Assembly: GCA_036399055.1 (NCBI GenBank)
Contig: DASWNX010000029.1
Location: 1 to 64,000 of the forward strand
Length of the DNA: 64,000 bases
Origin: Jatrophihabitans sp.
GTDB taxonomy: Bacteria; Actinomycetota; Actinomycetes; Mycobacteriales; Jatrophihabitantaceae
Direction of reading: 5' to 3'
A program made the translations under genes and the position numbers. The notes under the pieces were generated by a model, which was given only the letters and a program-made list of their open reading frames with translations, made no database searches and had not been told where the DNA came from. Within the stretch, counting starts at the first letter, position 1. Each line of letters starts with the position of its first letter. Shown one piece after another: positions 1-7,960 of this stretch.

Positions 1-141
1 TGGTTCGCCGACCGCGGCGTCACCGTCGAACGCGTGCTATCCGACAACGGCTCGTCTTACCGCTCACACGCCTGGCGTGATGCCTGCACTCGGCTAGGCA
101 TCATCCACAAACGCACCCGCCCCTACCGACCACAGACAAAC

Positions 142-363
142 TGCGAGGCTGGTGTTGTGCTGCTCCCCGCGGTCTGACTCATAGACCAACCGGCCCGCAT
201 CTGGTGCCTTGTTGCCGAACTGTCGACGGCGTGGAGCAGCACGTTTCCCGCCACGCCGGGTGAGCCGCGTGACCTGATAGGAGCCTGGCCAGAGGCCCGA
301 TCGCAGTTCTGTCCGCCCAGCTCAACCCGGCGTGCATCACCGCCAGAGCAAGGAGCAGCAGCA
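142..363 (+). ncRNA. candidate IS110 bridge RNA region
   Basis: This is the non-coding left end upstream of the transposase, where IS110-group elements encode their bridge RNA (established for IS621). It can form a GGTCT/AGACC hairpin at 171-187. ATAGGAGC at 277-284 is identical to 1452-1459 at the right end of the element, as a donor-binding guide might be. AGACCAAC at 183-190 differs by one base from the left target half AGACAAAC. These matches were found by eye, and no full fold was computed. Confidence 0.4.
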
Positions 364-1446
364 GTGACAGCATCCACGGTCGCACCCCCGCCGCAGGGCA
401 TCATCATCGGCGTCGACACCCACAGCGACATCCACGTCGCGGTCGGGCTCGACCATCTTGGTCGACGTCTGGGCGTTGAGACCTTCCAGGCTAGCCAAGA
501 CGGCTATGCCGCCCTGGAGCGGTGGTCCAGGCAACTCGGCACGGTGGTGAGTTTTGGTGTCGAAGGGACTGGCAGCTGGGGCGCCGGGTTGGCTCGGCAC
601 CTGCGAACCAGCGGACATCACATCATCGAGGTCAACCGGCCCGATCGCAGCACCCGCCGCCGGCACGGCAAGAGCGACCCGGTCGACGCCGAGGCCGCTG
701 CCCGCGCGGTCCTCGCCGGAACCGCAAGCTCGATTCCGAAAGCCGGCGACGGCGAGGTCGAGATGATCCGCGCGCTCCAGGTCGCACGTCGCAGCGCACA
801 GAAGGCGCGCTCGCAGGCAGCCAACCAACTGCGCGCTCTGCTCGTCACCGCCCCCGGTCACCTCCGTGACGGGCTGCGCACCGTGGGCATCACCGAGCTG
901 GTGCGCATCGCTGCCCGCTGGCGGACCGGTTCCGAACCCGACACACACCTGGCCGTGACCAAGCACGCCATGCGCAGCCTGGCCCGCCGCCACGAACAGC
1001 TCGCCGATGAGATCCGCGACCTCGACGCGCATCTGGACCGGCTGGTCCGTCAGGCCGCCCCCGACTTGATAGCGGTTAAAGGCCTGGGCCCCGTCACCTG
1101 CGCTGCCCTGCTGGTCGCCGTCGGCGACAACCCCGACCGGATGCGCAGCGAGTCAGCCTTCGCCCACCTCTGCGGCGTCGCCCCCGTCCCGGCATCATCG
1201 GGAAAGACCACCAGACACCGCCTCAACCGCGGCGGCGACAGGCAAGCGAACTACGCGCTCTACATCCTCGCCGTCACCCGGCTGGCCTGGGACCCCCGCA
1301 CCCGCGCCTACGCCGCCAAACGCCGCCGCGAGGGCAAGACCGGCAAGGAAATCATCCGCTGCCTCAAACGCCACATCGCGAGAGAGATCTACCACCTGCT
1401 CGTGCCCTCGCAGCCACCCGCGACCAACCACCCCCTCGCCACTTGA
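364..1446 (+). CDS. IS110-family DEDD transposase
   Basis: A 360-aa recombinase that moves the element, in this family guided by a bridge RNA. The N-terminal RuvC-like DEDD domain shows GVDTHSDIHVAVG (first Asp), EGTGSWG (Glu) and HGKSDPVDAEAAARA (last Asp pair). The C-terminal IS116/IS110/IS902 domain shows VKGLGPVTCAALL, then PASSGKT with the candidate catalytic Ser, and RGGDRQANYALY. Length is normal for the family and nothing is missing, so it may be active. The start is GTG with AAGGAG at 348-353 upstream. The stop lies close to the right end of the element. Confidence 0.93.
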   Translation: MTASTVAPPPQGIIIGVDTHSDIHVAVGLDHLGRRLGVETFQASQDGYAALERWSRQLGTVVSFGVEGTGSWGAGLARHLRTSGHHIIEVNRPDRSTRRRHGKSDPVDAEAAARAVLAGTASSIPKAGDGEVEMIRALQVARRSAQKARSQAANQLRALLVTAPGHLRDGLRTVGITELVRIAARWRTGSEPDTHLAVTKHAMRSLARRHEQLADEIRDLDAHLDRLVRQAAPDLIAVKGLGPVTCAALLVAVGDNPDRMRSESAFAHLCGVAPVPASSGKTTRHRLNRGGDRQANYALYILAVTRLAWDPRTRAYAAKRRREGKTGKEIIRCLKRHIAREIYHLLVPSQPPATNHPLAT

Positions 1447-1748
1447 CGACCATAGGAGCTTCGGCAAGATCGAACGCTTCCACCGCACCCTCGCCGACGG
1501 CTGGGCATACGCCCGCTACTACGACTCCGAGACAGCCCGCCGCCAAGCACTCCCAGCATGGCTGCACTTCTACAATCACCACCGAGCCCACAGCGCAATC
1601 GGAGCCCTACCGCCCATCAGCCGCCTGACCAACCTGCCTGGGCATCACACCTAGCACAGCTGGCGCCGGTTTCGCCCGATTATCGGTGTCAGCAGTTACG
1701 CTTGCCGGGAATGCGCGTGATGAGCAGGGCACGGCCGAGAGGATCCGC

Positions 1749-2480
1749 ATGGACAGCGCCGCCTTACTGAGCTTGCGGTTCAACCCGGAGGCGGACCTGC
1801 TCGCGGCCACCCGGGACTGCGAAGCCGAGGTCTTCCTCCGGGCCTACGGCAACACCCGACAGCAACTCGAGGACGAGTACGGGCCCTACGAGCAGGCCTC
1901 GGTGTTCATCGCTCTGGCCGATGACCGCGGTGACGTGCTCGGCGCCTGCCGGCTGATCCGCCCCACCGGACTCGGCCTGAAGAGCCTGGACGACGCGGCC
2001 CGTCCGCCGTGGTCCCTCGACGTGGCCCGGTCGGTTCGGGCCGCTCGGCTGGACCCGACGCAGACCTGGGACGTGGCGACGCTGGGCTGCCGCCGAGGGC
2101 TCAAGGGCGCGGGCAAGCTGGCCTCGGCGGCGCTGTTCCACGCGCTGGTGCAGGCGGTCCGGGCGAATCAGATCCAGACCGCGGTGATGATCATCGACGA
2201 GCGGGTGCGGGCCCTGCTGGCCTCGGCCGGCATGACCGGGCACACGCTGCCCGGCGCCCGACCGGCCCGCTACCTCGGCTCAGCGGCCAGCACGCCGGTG
2301 TACCGGCACTGCGACGAGGCCTTCGACCAGCAGCGCATCACCAATCCAGAGGCGCACCGGCTGTACACCCAGGGAATCGGGCTCGACGGCATCCAGGTGC
2401 CGCCTCTTGAGCAATTCCGGTTCATCGAGCGGTCCACCGTGGGCGTCGGCTCCGCGCTGGCAGTCGGCGCCTCGGCCTGA
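1749..2480 (+). CDS. GNAT-fold acyltransferase, FeeM/N-acyl amino acid synthase-like
   Basis: A 243-aa protein resembling the GNAT-fold group that includes FeeM N-acyl amino acid synthases and LuxI-type synthases. Seen: an EVFLRAYG segment, a core strand FIALADDRGDVLGACRLI, and a helix ASAALFHALVQAVRA followed by QTAVMIIDERVRALLASAGM, which looks like the acyl-CoA/ACP-binding end of the fold. I chose ATG 1749 over an in-frame GTG at 1686 because GAGAGG precedes it closely. It stands alone between the insertion sequence and the c-di-GMP genes. If the call is right, the product would be an N-acylated amino acid or a signal. The family assignment is moderate and the substrate unknown. Confidence 0.5.
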   Translation: MDSAALLSLRFNPEADLLAATRDCEAEVFLRAYGNTRQQLEDEYGPYEQASVFIALADDRGDVLGACRLIRPTGLGLKSLDDAARPPWSLDVARSVRAARLDPTQTWDVATLGCRRGLKGAGKLASAALFHALVQAVRANQIQTAVMIIDERVRALLASAGMTGHTLPGARPARYLGSAASTPVYRHCDEAFDQQRITNPEAHRLYTQGIGLDGIQVPPLEQFRFIERSTVGVGSALAVGASA

Positions 2481-2552
2481 CCGGGCCGGCGGGTCGCACT
2501 ACGGGCTGCCGGCGCCGGGCGGCCGGCGTCTGCGCCGATCGGCCTGCAGCCT

Positions 2553-4853
2553 TCAGGAGTCCCGTCGCTGACCGTCCACCGGCAGCGAGTCGAACCCGCC
2601 GTCAGACACCGTGGTCCGATCCCTGATCCAGAACTCGACGTCGGCGGCCGGCATCGGCTTGGCCACGTGGTAGCCCTGCAGGACGTCGACGCCCATCGCG
2701 ATCAGGTCAGCGGCCGTCGCGGCGTTCTCCACACCCTCAGCCACCGTCCGCAACCCGAGCGCCTGGGCCATCTGGAACGTGGAGGCCACGATCATCCGGC
2801 TGCGGGTGTCGGTGTTCATGGCGGCGATGAAGGACCGGTCCATCTTCAGCTCCTGCACTGGCAGGTCGCGCAGGTATGACAGCGAGGAGAAGCCGGTGCC
2901 GTAGTCGTCGATCGCGATCTGCACCCGGTGTGCCCGGATGTCTCGCAGGATGGTGCGGGCGCGGGCGGGCTCGGCGATGAAGCAGTCCTCGGTGACCTCG
3001 ATGACCAGGCTTTCGGCCGGCACCTTGGCCTGGGCGATCGCCTCGTACAGCTGCGGCAGGAAGACCCCGCTGAGCAGTTCCGGTGGCGCGCAGTTGAGCG
3101 AGACCCGCGGCTCGAGGCCATTGACCCGCCAGCGACGCAGGTCCTCCACCACCATCCGGCCGACGGCCAGCGACAGCGGCAGCATCAACCCCTCCCTGCG
3201 GGCAGCGGCCAGAAAGGCGATCGGGTGCAGCAGGCCCCGCTGCGGGTGCTGCCAGCGAACCAGGGCCTCCAGCCCGCAGACCCGCTGGGTCGCGGCGTCG
3301 ATCTGCGGCTGGTAGTGCAACACCAGCTGGCCTTCGGGGATCGCCTTGCGCAGCTCCTCGGCCAGCTGCAGCTTCTTGCGGGAGAAGTCGTCACTGTGCA
3401 CGTCGTAGAGAACCGCGCCGGCCCGGGTCGCCTTCGCCTGGTACATCGCCACGTCGGCCCGGCGCAGCAGTTCCACGCTCTGGGAGTCGTTCTCCGAGCG
3501 CACCGTGATCCCGATCGAGGCGTTGGTGCTCAACTCGATGCCCTCGACCAGGGTCGGCTGCAGCAGCACCTCGAGGATCAGCCGAGCGGTCTCCAACAGG
3601 ACCAGGGCGTCGTCGCTGGCCATCACGATCGCGTACTCGTCACCCCCGAGCCTGCCGATCATCACCGAGGCCGGCAGCGCCTGTCGCATCCGGTGCGCCG
3701 CAAGCTGCAGGACCGAGTCTCCGGCGGCGTGTCCGAGGGTGTCGTTGACATCCTTGAACCCGTCGAGGTCGAGCAGCATCAACGCCAGGGGCCGGTCAGA
3801 GGCCAGCTCGGCGTCCAGCTTGGCGATCACCGAGCGCCGGTTGGGCAGCAGGGTGAGGTCATCGGTGCGTGAGAGCGCGAAGGCCTCGGCGGCGCCCTTG
3901 GCCTCACGCAGCGCCAGCACCAACCGGCCACCGGCGGCCAGCAGGGTGAGCACCGCCGGCCAGGTGAGGTACGGGCCCAGGCCGCTGTTCGGGCGCACCG
4001 CCAGCACCGCGATCGCGATGAAGGCCGGACCGACCATCAGCAGAGCTCCCGGGCGCCGGGGCAGTGCCTTGAGCACCTCGGCCCGTGGCCGGCAGGCCGC
4101 CTCGACGATCAGCGCGAAGCCCGAGGCCCAGAGCAGCCCGTCCACCAGGTTGAAGCCATAAGTGCCGTCGGACAGGTTGAGCACGAAGTTGAGGTCCGCG
4201 ATCGCGAACAGCGCCAGACCCAGGCACAGCATCGCCGACTTCACCAGGCTGCGGCGCACCCGCAGCATCACCTGGCCGACCACCAGCAGCACGAGGGCGA
4301 CATCGATCATCGGGTACAGAATCGCCAGCAGCAGCGGCACCCCGTGGCCACCGACCGCGCCGCCCACCTGCACCAGCAGCGGGCTGCCGGCAAGGCAGGC
4401 GGTGCCGCCACACACCACGATGGCCTCGAGCCAGCCGTCCACAGCCGCGGTCAGGCGGTGCGCGGTGTCGATGATCAGGTAGCCGGCGATGCCGACGTAA
4501 GAGGCCAGGAACAGCCACTCACCGGGCGCGGGAAACTGCGTGAGGTCGGGCTCGGAGGCACTGGCGTTGAGCACCACGGAACCGGCAGCCCACAGGGTGA
4601 GCGCGGCGAACAGCACCCACAGCGCTCTGCGCCGCCGCCGCCGGGCGACGGCCGCGAGTGCGATGCGCAGCAGGATCAGGACGAAGAAGACCGCCAGGGT
4701 CAGCATGTGAGCGGTTCGCACCATGTCACTGGGACCGTTGGCGCCCACCAGGTTCAGGGTGAAGCCGACCGAGATGACTATCCAGATGGCGATGCCCAGC
4801 AGTCGGACGGCGCGGACGGCCCAGGCGTCACGCCGCTCCATCCCGCTGGACAT
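2553..4853 (-). CDS. membrane GGDEF-EAL c-di-GMP turnover protein
   Basis: A 766-aa protein with about ten predicted membrane helices in residues 15-340, a GGDEF domain (signature GGDEY, 403-407) and an EAL domain starting near EAL at 529-531. The EAL metal and catalytic motifs look complete: EALVRW, VIEVTED, IAIDDYGTGFSS, KMDRSF, AEGVE and QGY. GGDEY is a mild variant of GGDEF. The protein is probably bifunctional or mainly a phosphodiesterase. I chose ATG 4853 because GGGGGTGAT lies just upstream; earlier in-frame starts would run into the preceding gene. That gene, another GGDEF-EAL protein, ends 83 bp upstream on the same strand. Confidence 0.9.
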   Translation of the reverse strand: MSSGMERRDAWAVRAVRLLGIAIWIVISVGFTLNLVGANGPSDMVRTAHMLTLAVFFVLILLRIALAAVARRRRRRALWVLFAALTLWAAGSVVLNASASEPDLTQFPAPGEWLFLASYVGIAGYLIIDTAHRLTAAVDGWLEAIVVCGGTACLAGSPLLVQVGGAVGGHGVPLLLAILYPMIDVALVLLVVGQVMLRVRRSLVKSAMLCLGLALFAIADLNFVLNLSDGTYGFNLVDGLLWASGFALIVEAACRPRAEVLKALPRRPGALLMVGPAFIAIAVLAVRPNSGLGPYLTWPAVLTLLAAGGRLVLALREAKGAAEAFALSRTDDLTLLPNRRSVIAKLDAELASDRPLALMLLDLDGFKDVNDTLGHAAGDSVLQLAAHRMRQALPASVMIGRLGGDEYAIVMASDDALVLLETARLILEVLLQPTLVEGIELSTNASIGITVRSENDSQSVELLRRADVAMYQAKATRAGAVLYDVHSDDFSRKKLQLAEELRKAIPEGQLVLHYQPQIDAATQRVCGLEALVRWQHPQRGLLHPIAFLAAARREGLMLPLSLAVGRMVVEDLRRWRVNGLEPRVSLNCAPPELLSGVFLPQLYEAIAQAKVPAESLVIEVTEDCFIAEPARARTILRDIRAHRVQIAIDDYGTGFSSLSYLRDLPVQELKMDRSFIAAMNTDTRSRMIVASTFQMAQALGLRTVAEGVENAATAADLIAMGVDVLQGYHVAKPMPAADVEFWIRDRTTVSDGGFDSLPVDGQRRDS

Positions 4854-4936
4854 ATCACCCCCGTTCCCGCGCTCGCCGCGGACACCATGCCTGCTCATCG
4901 GCACTTTGGAAAACGATCTGAGTTCGGTCACCGAGC

Positions 4937-7009
4937 TCACAAGACCACCTCGGCCCGGATGATCCGGTCCCCGCGGTCGGGCAGGCGCTTGCCCTGATGG
5001 GCCAGCAGCCACTCGGTCGCCTGGACGGGCGGCATCGGAGCGGCGATGTGCCGGCCCTGGGCGCCGTCGCAGCCGAGCTCGCGCAACAACCGCGCTTCGG
5101 CTTCGGTCTGCACGCCTTCGGCGACGGCCCGCATCCCCAGGGCGTGTGCCAGCTCGGCGACCGCCCGGACGATCCCGGCCGCCGAGCGGCTCTCACCGAT
5201 CCGGCACACGAACGCCCGGTCGATCTTGATCTCGCTCACCGGGAGCGTCTCCAGCCGCAGCAACGAGGAGTAACCGGTGCCGAAGTCCTCCAGGCTCAGC
5301 GTCACGCCCATCGCGTCCAGGTCACGCAGCACCTTGTTGAGCTCATCGCTGGGCTGGGTCAGCACCCGGTCGTCGATCTGGAGTTGGAGCATGCCGGGCT
5401 GCAGGTCGAAGCGCTCCAGTCCGGTCCGCACCAGCTCGGCCAGCCGGTCGTCGAGCAGGTCGCTCAGCCCGATGTTCACGGTCACCGGCGCCGACAGGCC
5501 GAGCAGCCGCCAGTCCGCCACCTGCGACAGAGCGCGCGTCACCAGCCGGTCGGTCACCAGGTGCATCAGGCCGGAGCGTTCGGCCAGTGGCAGGAACTCC
5601 TCCGGCGGCACGAAGCCGCGTTGCGGGTGCTGCCAGCGGATCAGCGCCTCGACGCCCAGCAGCGAGCAGTCGCGCAGCGAGACCTTGGGCTGGTACTGCA
5701 AGCTCAGGGCGTCGCAGTCCAGGGCCTGGCGCAGCTCTGCCAGCAGGGTCAACCGGTCGGCGGAGTTGCGGTCCCGATGCGATGAGTACGTCGCCACTCC
5801 GGAGCGGGACTCCTTGGCCACGTACATCGCCACGTCGGACAGCCGCAGCAGGTCCTCGGCGAGCAGGGCGTGCTCGGGATGCATGGCCAGGCCGATCGAG
5901 GCCTCGATCTCCAGCCGCATCCCTTCCAGCGACACCGGGTTCTCCAGTGACGCCCGAATCCGTTCGGCCACGCCGAAGACCTCGGCCTCGTCGGCGTTGG
6001 GGACGATGACGGCGAATTCGTCACCGCCGAGCCGGGCCACGTGATCGGTGGGGCGCACCGAGTTGCTCAGCCGTTCGGCGAAGTGGATCAGCAGCTGGTC
6101 GCCGACGTGGTGGCCCAGCGTGTCATTGACCTCTTTGAAGTGGTCGAGGTCGATCAGCAACAACCCGAAGGGCCGGCCGTCCCTCTTGGACTGGGCCAGC
6201 TCAGCGGCCAGCGACGCCTGCAGGTGAGTGCGGTTGGGCAGGCCGGTCAGCGCGTCATGCCCGGCCTGATGCTCCTTCTCCACCGACATCTGGGCCGTCT
6301 TGTAGACCAGCCCCAGCGGAATGAGGAGCAGCGGCAGCAGCTCCCAGGCGGTGCTGGCCACCGTCACGATCAGCGGCGACAGCGCCAGCACCGAGAAGGT
6401 CGTCACGGTGTAGTGCACGAAATCGTTGAGCATGAAGCGCCAGAACGAGCTGGTCCAGGCAAGCGCTCCGGAGACCAGGACCAGGTTGGTGCAGAAGTAG
6501 GCGATGCAGGCGGCGACCATCCAGGGCAGGTCGGCCCCGGTCAACGCGCTGAGCGGCTGCTCCACGGACGGGGCGCGAGAGCTGAACCCCATGACGATCC
6601 AGGCGGCGCAGATCGACAGGTTGTACTGGCCGACGTTGAAGACCACTTTCCAGGCCGGCTTGCGGACCCGCCGGTCGGCAGCGGCCGAGGCGATGCTGAC
6701 CACCACGATGGCCGGCCAGGGGCCCCACAGGAACAGGATCGCGCAGGCGAACGCGGTCGACATCACCACGCCCTGCGGGTCGTGGCCGCGGCCCTGGATC
6801 AGCGGTCGCAGCTCCAACAGGACCAGCAGCACCGCCGTCATGGCCAGGGGCGCGCCGGCCTCACGCAGGTTCGAGCCCGCGACGGAGTGGATCGCCACCG
6901 CAAGCGCGGCCCAGCCCAACAGCACCGAGGGATACCAGAAAGCGGTGAACATCGAGAGGGCGCGCAAAGAGGGGCGACCACCCCCGGTACCGCCCGGCTC
7001 CCCGACCAT
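4937..7009 (-). CDS. membrane GGDEF protein with degraded EAL domain
   Basis: A 690-aa protein: several membrane helices in the first ~245 residues, a canonical GGDEF domain (GGDEF 328-332, preceded by DALTGLPNR), then an EAL-type domain from about 454. The EAL domain keeps EALIRW and KIDRAF but has QLQID where a metal-binding E-x-T-E is usual, LEDFGTGYSS instead of DDFGTGYSS, and QGR in place of QGY/QGF. I infer a diguanylate cyclase with a c-di-GMP-sensing or inert EAL domain. Start ATG 7009 has AGGAG five bases upstream. It shares a 155-bp divergent region with the GAF-ANTAR gene. Confidence 0.88.
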   Translation of the reverse strand: MVGEPGGTGGGRPSLRALSMFTAFWYPSVLLGWAALAVAIHSVAGSNLREAGAPLAMTAVLLVLLELRPLIQGRGHDPQGVVMSTAFACAILFLWGPWPAIVVVSIASAAADRRVRKPAWKVVFNVGQYNLSICAAWIVMGFSSRAPSVEQPLSALTGADLPWMVAACIAYFCTNLVLVSGALAWTSSFWRFMLNDFVHYTVTTFSVLALSPLIVTVASTAWELLPLLLIPLGLVYKTAQMSVEKEHQAGHDALTGLPNRTHLQASLAAELAQSKRDGRPFGLLLIDLDHFKEVNDTLGHHVGDQLLIHFAERLSNSVRPTDHVARLGGDEFAVIVPNADEAEVFGVAERIRASLENPVSLEGMRLEIEASIGLAMHPEHALLAEDLLRLSDVAMYVAKESRSGVATYSSHRDRNSADRLTLLAELRQALDCDALSLQYQPKVSLRDCSLLGVEALIRWQHPQRGFVPPEEFLPLAERSGLMHLVTDRLVTRALSQVADWRLLGLSAPVTVNIGLSDLLDDRLAELVRTGLERFDLQPGMLQLQIDDRVLTQPSDELNKVLRDLDAMGVTLSLEDFGTGYSSLLRLETLPVSEIKIDRAFVCRIGESRSAAGIVRAVAELAHALGMRAVAEGVQTEAEARLLRELGCDGAQGRHIAAPMPPVQATEWLLAHQGKRLPDRGDRIIRAEVVL

Positions 7010-7164
7010 GAAGCTCCTATCGGCGGAACCGGACAAAAGATTAGGAGTCCGTCAAGCAAGTTTGGCGCGTGAAGGGTGTTAGGTGGCAAACAGGCTCATG
7101 ATCATGCAAGATGCTCAGGTCGAATCTCTGCGCGCAGCAGACAGACGTGTAGAGGTGGGGGCAG

Positions 7165-7941
7165 ATGGACACCAACGAGATGCTCGAGCTTTCGCAGGAG
7201 TTCGCTGCTCTTGGCGCCGAATTGCATGGCGACGGTGACAACCAGGCTGCCCTGCGCCGGATCGTGGAGCTGGCGGTCAAGCATGTCGAAGGCTGCGGTT
7301 GGGCCAGCATCACCGCGATCCGCGGCGGGCAGGGCCAGAGCGTGGCTGTCTCAGACCAGGTCGCCCAGCAAGTCGACGAGCTGCAGTACCGCTTCGCTGA
7401 GGGGCCCTGCATGGCCGCTGCCGAGAACGCCTCCAACTACCTGCTCTTCGACGTCGAGGATGACCAGCGCTGGCCGCAGTTCGCCAAGGCAGCCGCCGCC
7501 CAGACCCCGATCCGCAGCGTGCTGGCCTTCCAGCTCACCGCCGGCCGGGAGGTGGCGCTGAACCTGTATGGCGAGCAGCCGGGAGCGTTCAGCTCCGAGG
7601 CGATCGACACGGCCACCATTTTCGCCGCGCACGCCTCCAACCTGATCGCGCTCAACGAGGCCGAGGATCAGGCGGCCAACCTGGAGGCCGCGCTGGAGAG
7701 CAGCCGGACTATCGGGGTGGCGCTCGGCGTCCTGATGTCGGCTCGCAAGGTGACCCAGGAACAGGCGTTCACGCTGCTGCGGGTGGCCAGTCAGAACCTG
7801 CACCGCAAGCTGCGCGTCGTGGCCGCCGAGGTGGTCGAGACCGGCACGCTGCCCGACCTGCCGGCGTCGTCCAAGCCGGCCAAGGTCAGCGAGCTGAGCG
7901 CCAGCGCCGACGGCGTCCCGGTCGAGGTCTCCAGCGGCTGA
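7165..7941 (+). CDS. GAF and ANTAR domain RNA-binding antiterminator
   Basis: A 258-aa regulator. Residues ~25-165 form a GAF sensor domain (motifs LQYRFAEGPCMAA and RSVLAFQL). Residues ~170-225 form an ANTAR domain (RTIGVALGVLMSARKVTQEQAFTLLR, a shortened form of which is seen at 7711-7790), which binds hairpins in nascent RNA and prevents termination. GAF-ANTAR proteins are typical of actinobacteria. The start ATG has a GAGGTGGGGG tract before it. Divergent from the GGDEF-EAL genes; whether it acts on their transcripts cannot be told from sequence. Confidence 0.9.
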   Translation: MDTNEMLELSQEFAALGAELHGDGDNQAALRRIVELAVKHVEGCGWASITAIRGGQGQSVAVSDQVAQQVDELQYRFAEGPCMAAAENASNYLLFDVEDDQRWPQFAKAAAAQTPIRSVLAFQLTAGREVALNLYGEQPGAFSSEAIDTATIFAAHASNLIALNEAEDQAANLEAALESSRTIGVALGVLMSARKVTQEQAFTLLRVASQNLHRKLRVVAAEVVETGTLPDLPASSKPAKVSELSASADGVPVEVSSG

Positions 7942-7960
7942 GAGGCGCCGTCCCCGCGGT

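Larger units (their letters stand above)
142..1462 (+). mobile_element. IS110-family insertion sequence, about 1321 bp
   Basis: The limits come from the interrupted host transposase: left flank ends ACAAAC, right flank starts GGCAAG, with one base of ambiguity because a C is present at both junctions. I see no terminal inverted repeats and no target duplication, as expected for the IS110 family. There is one transposase gene, a 222-nt non-coding left end and only 16 nt after the stop codon. The long left end and short right end match the IS110 group rather than the IS1111 group. The element appears intact. Confidence 0.88.
1..1654 (+). pseudogene. IS481/IS3-type transposase, split by an IS110-family insertion
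   Basis: Bases 1-141 and 1463-1654 read in one frame as the C-terminal half of an rve-type (DDE) transposase; its 5' part lies outside the window. The left piece holds the second catalytic Asp (LSDNGSSY) and ends at RPYRPQTN. The right piece resumes with GKIERFHRTL, carrying the catalytic Glu, and stops at 1652-1654. Joining the pieces restores the usual RPYRPQTNGKIERFHRTL block, so the break is a clean insertion. The gene is dead as it stands because its Asp and Glu are separated. IS481 and IS3 are not fully told apart from this fragment. Confidence 0.85.

Noticed and set aside
2928..3872. Open frames on the + strand opposite the GGDEF-EAL genes
   Set aside because: Products are Arg/Gln/His-rich without domains and are antisense to well-supported genes.
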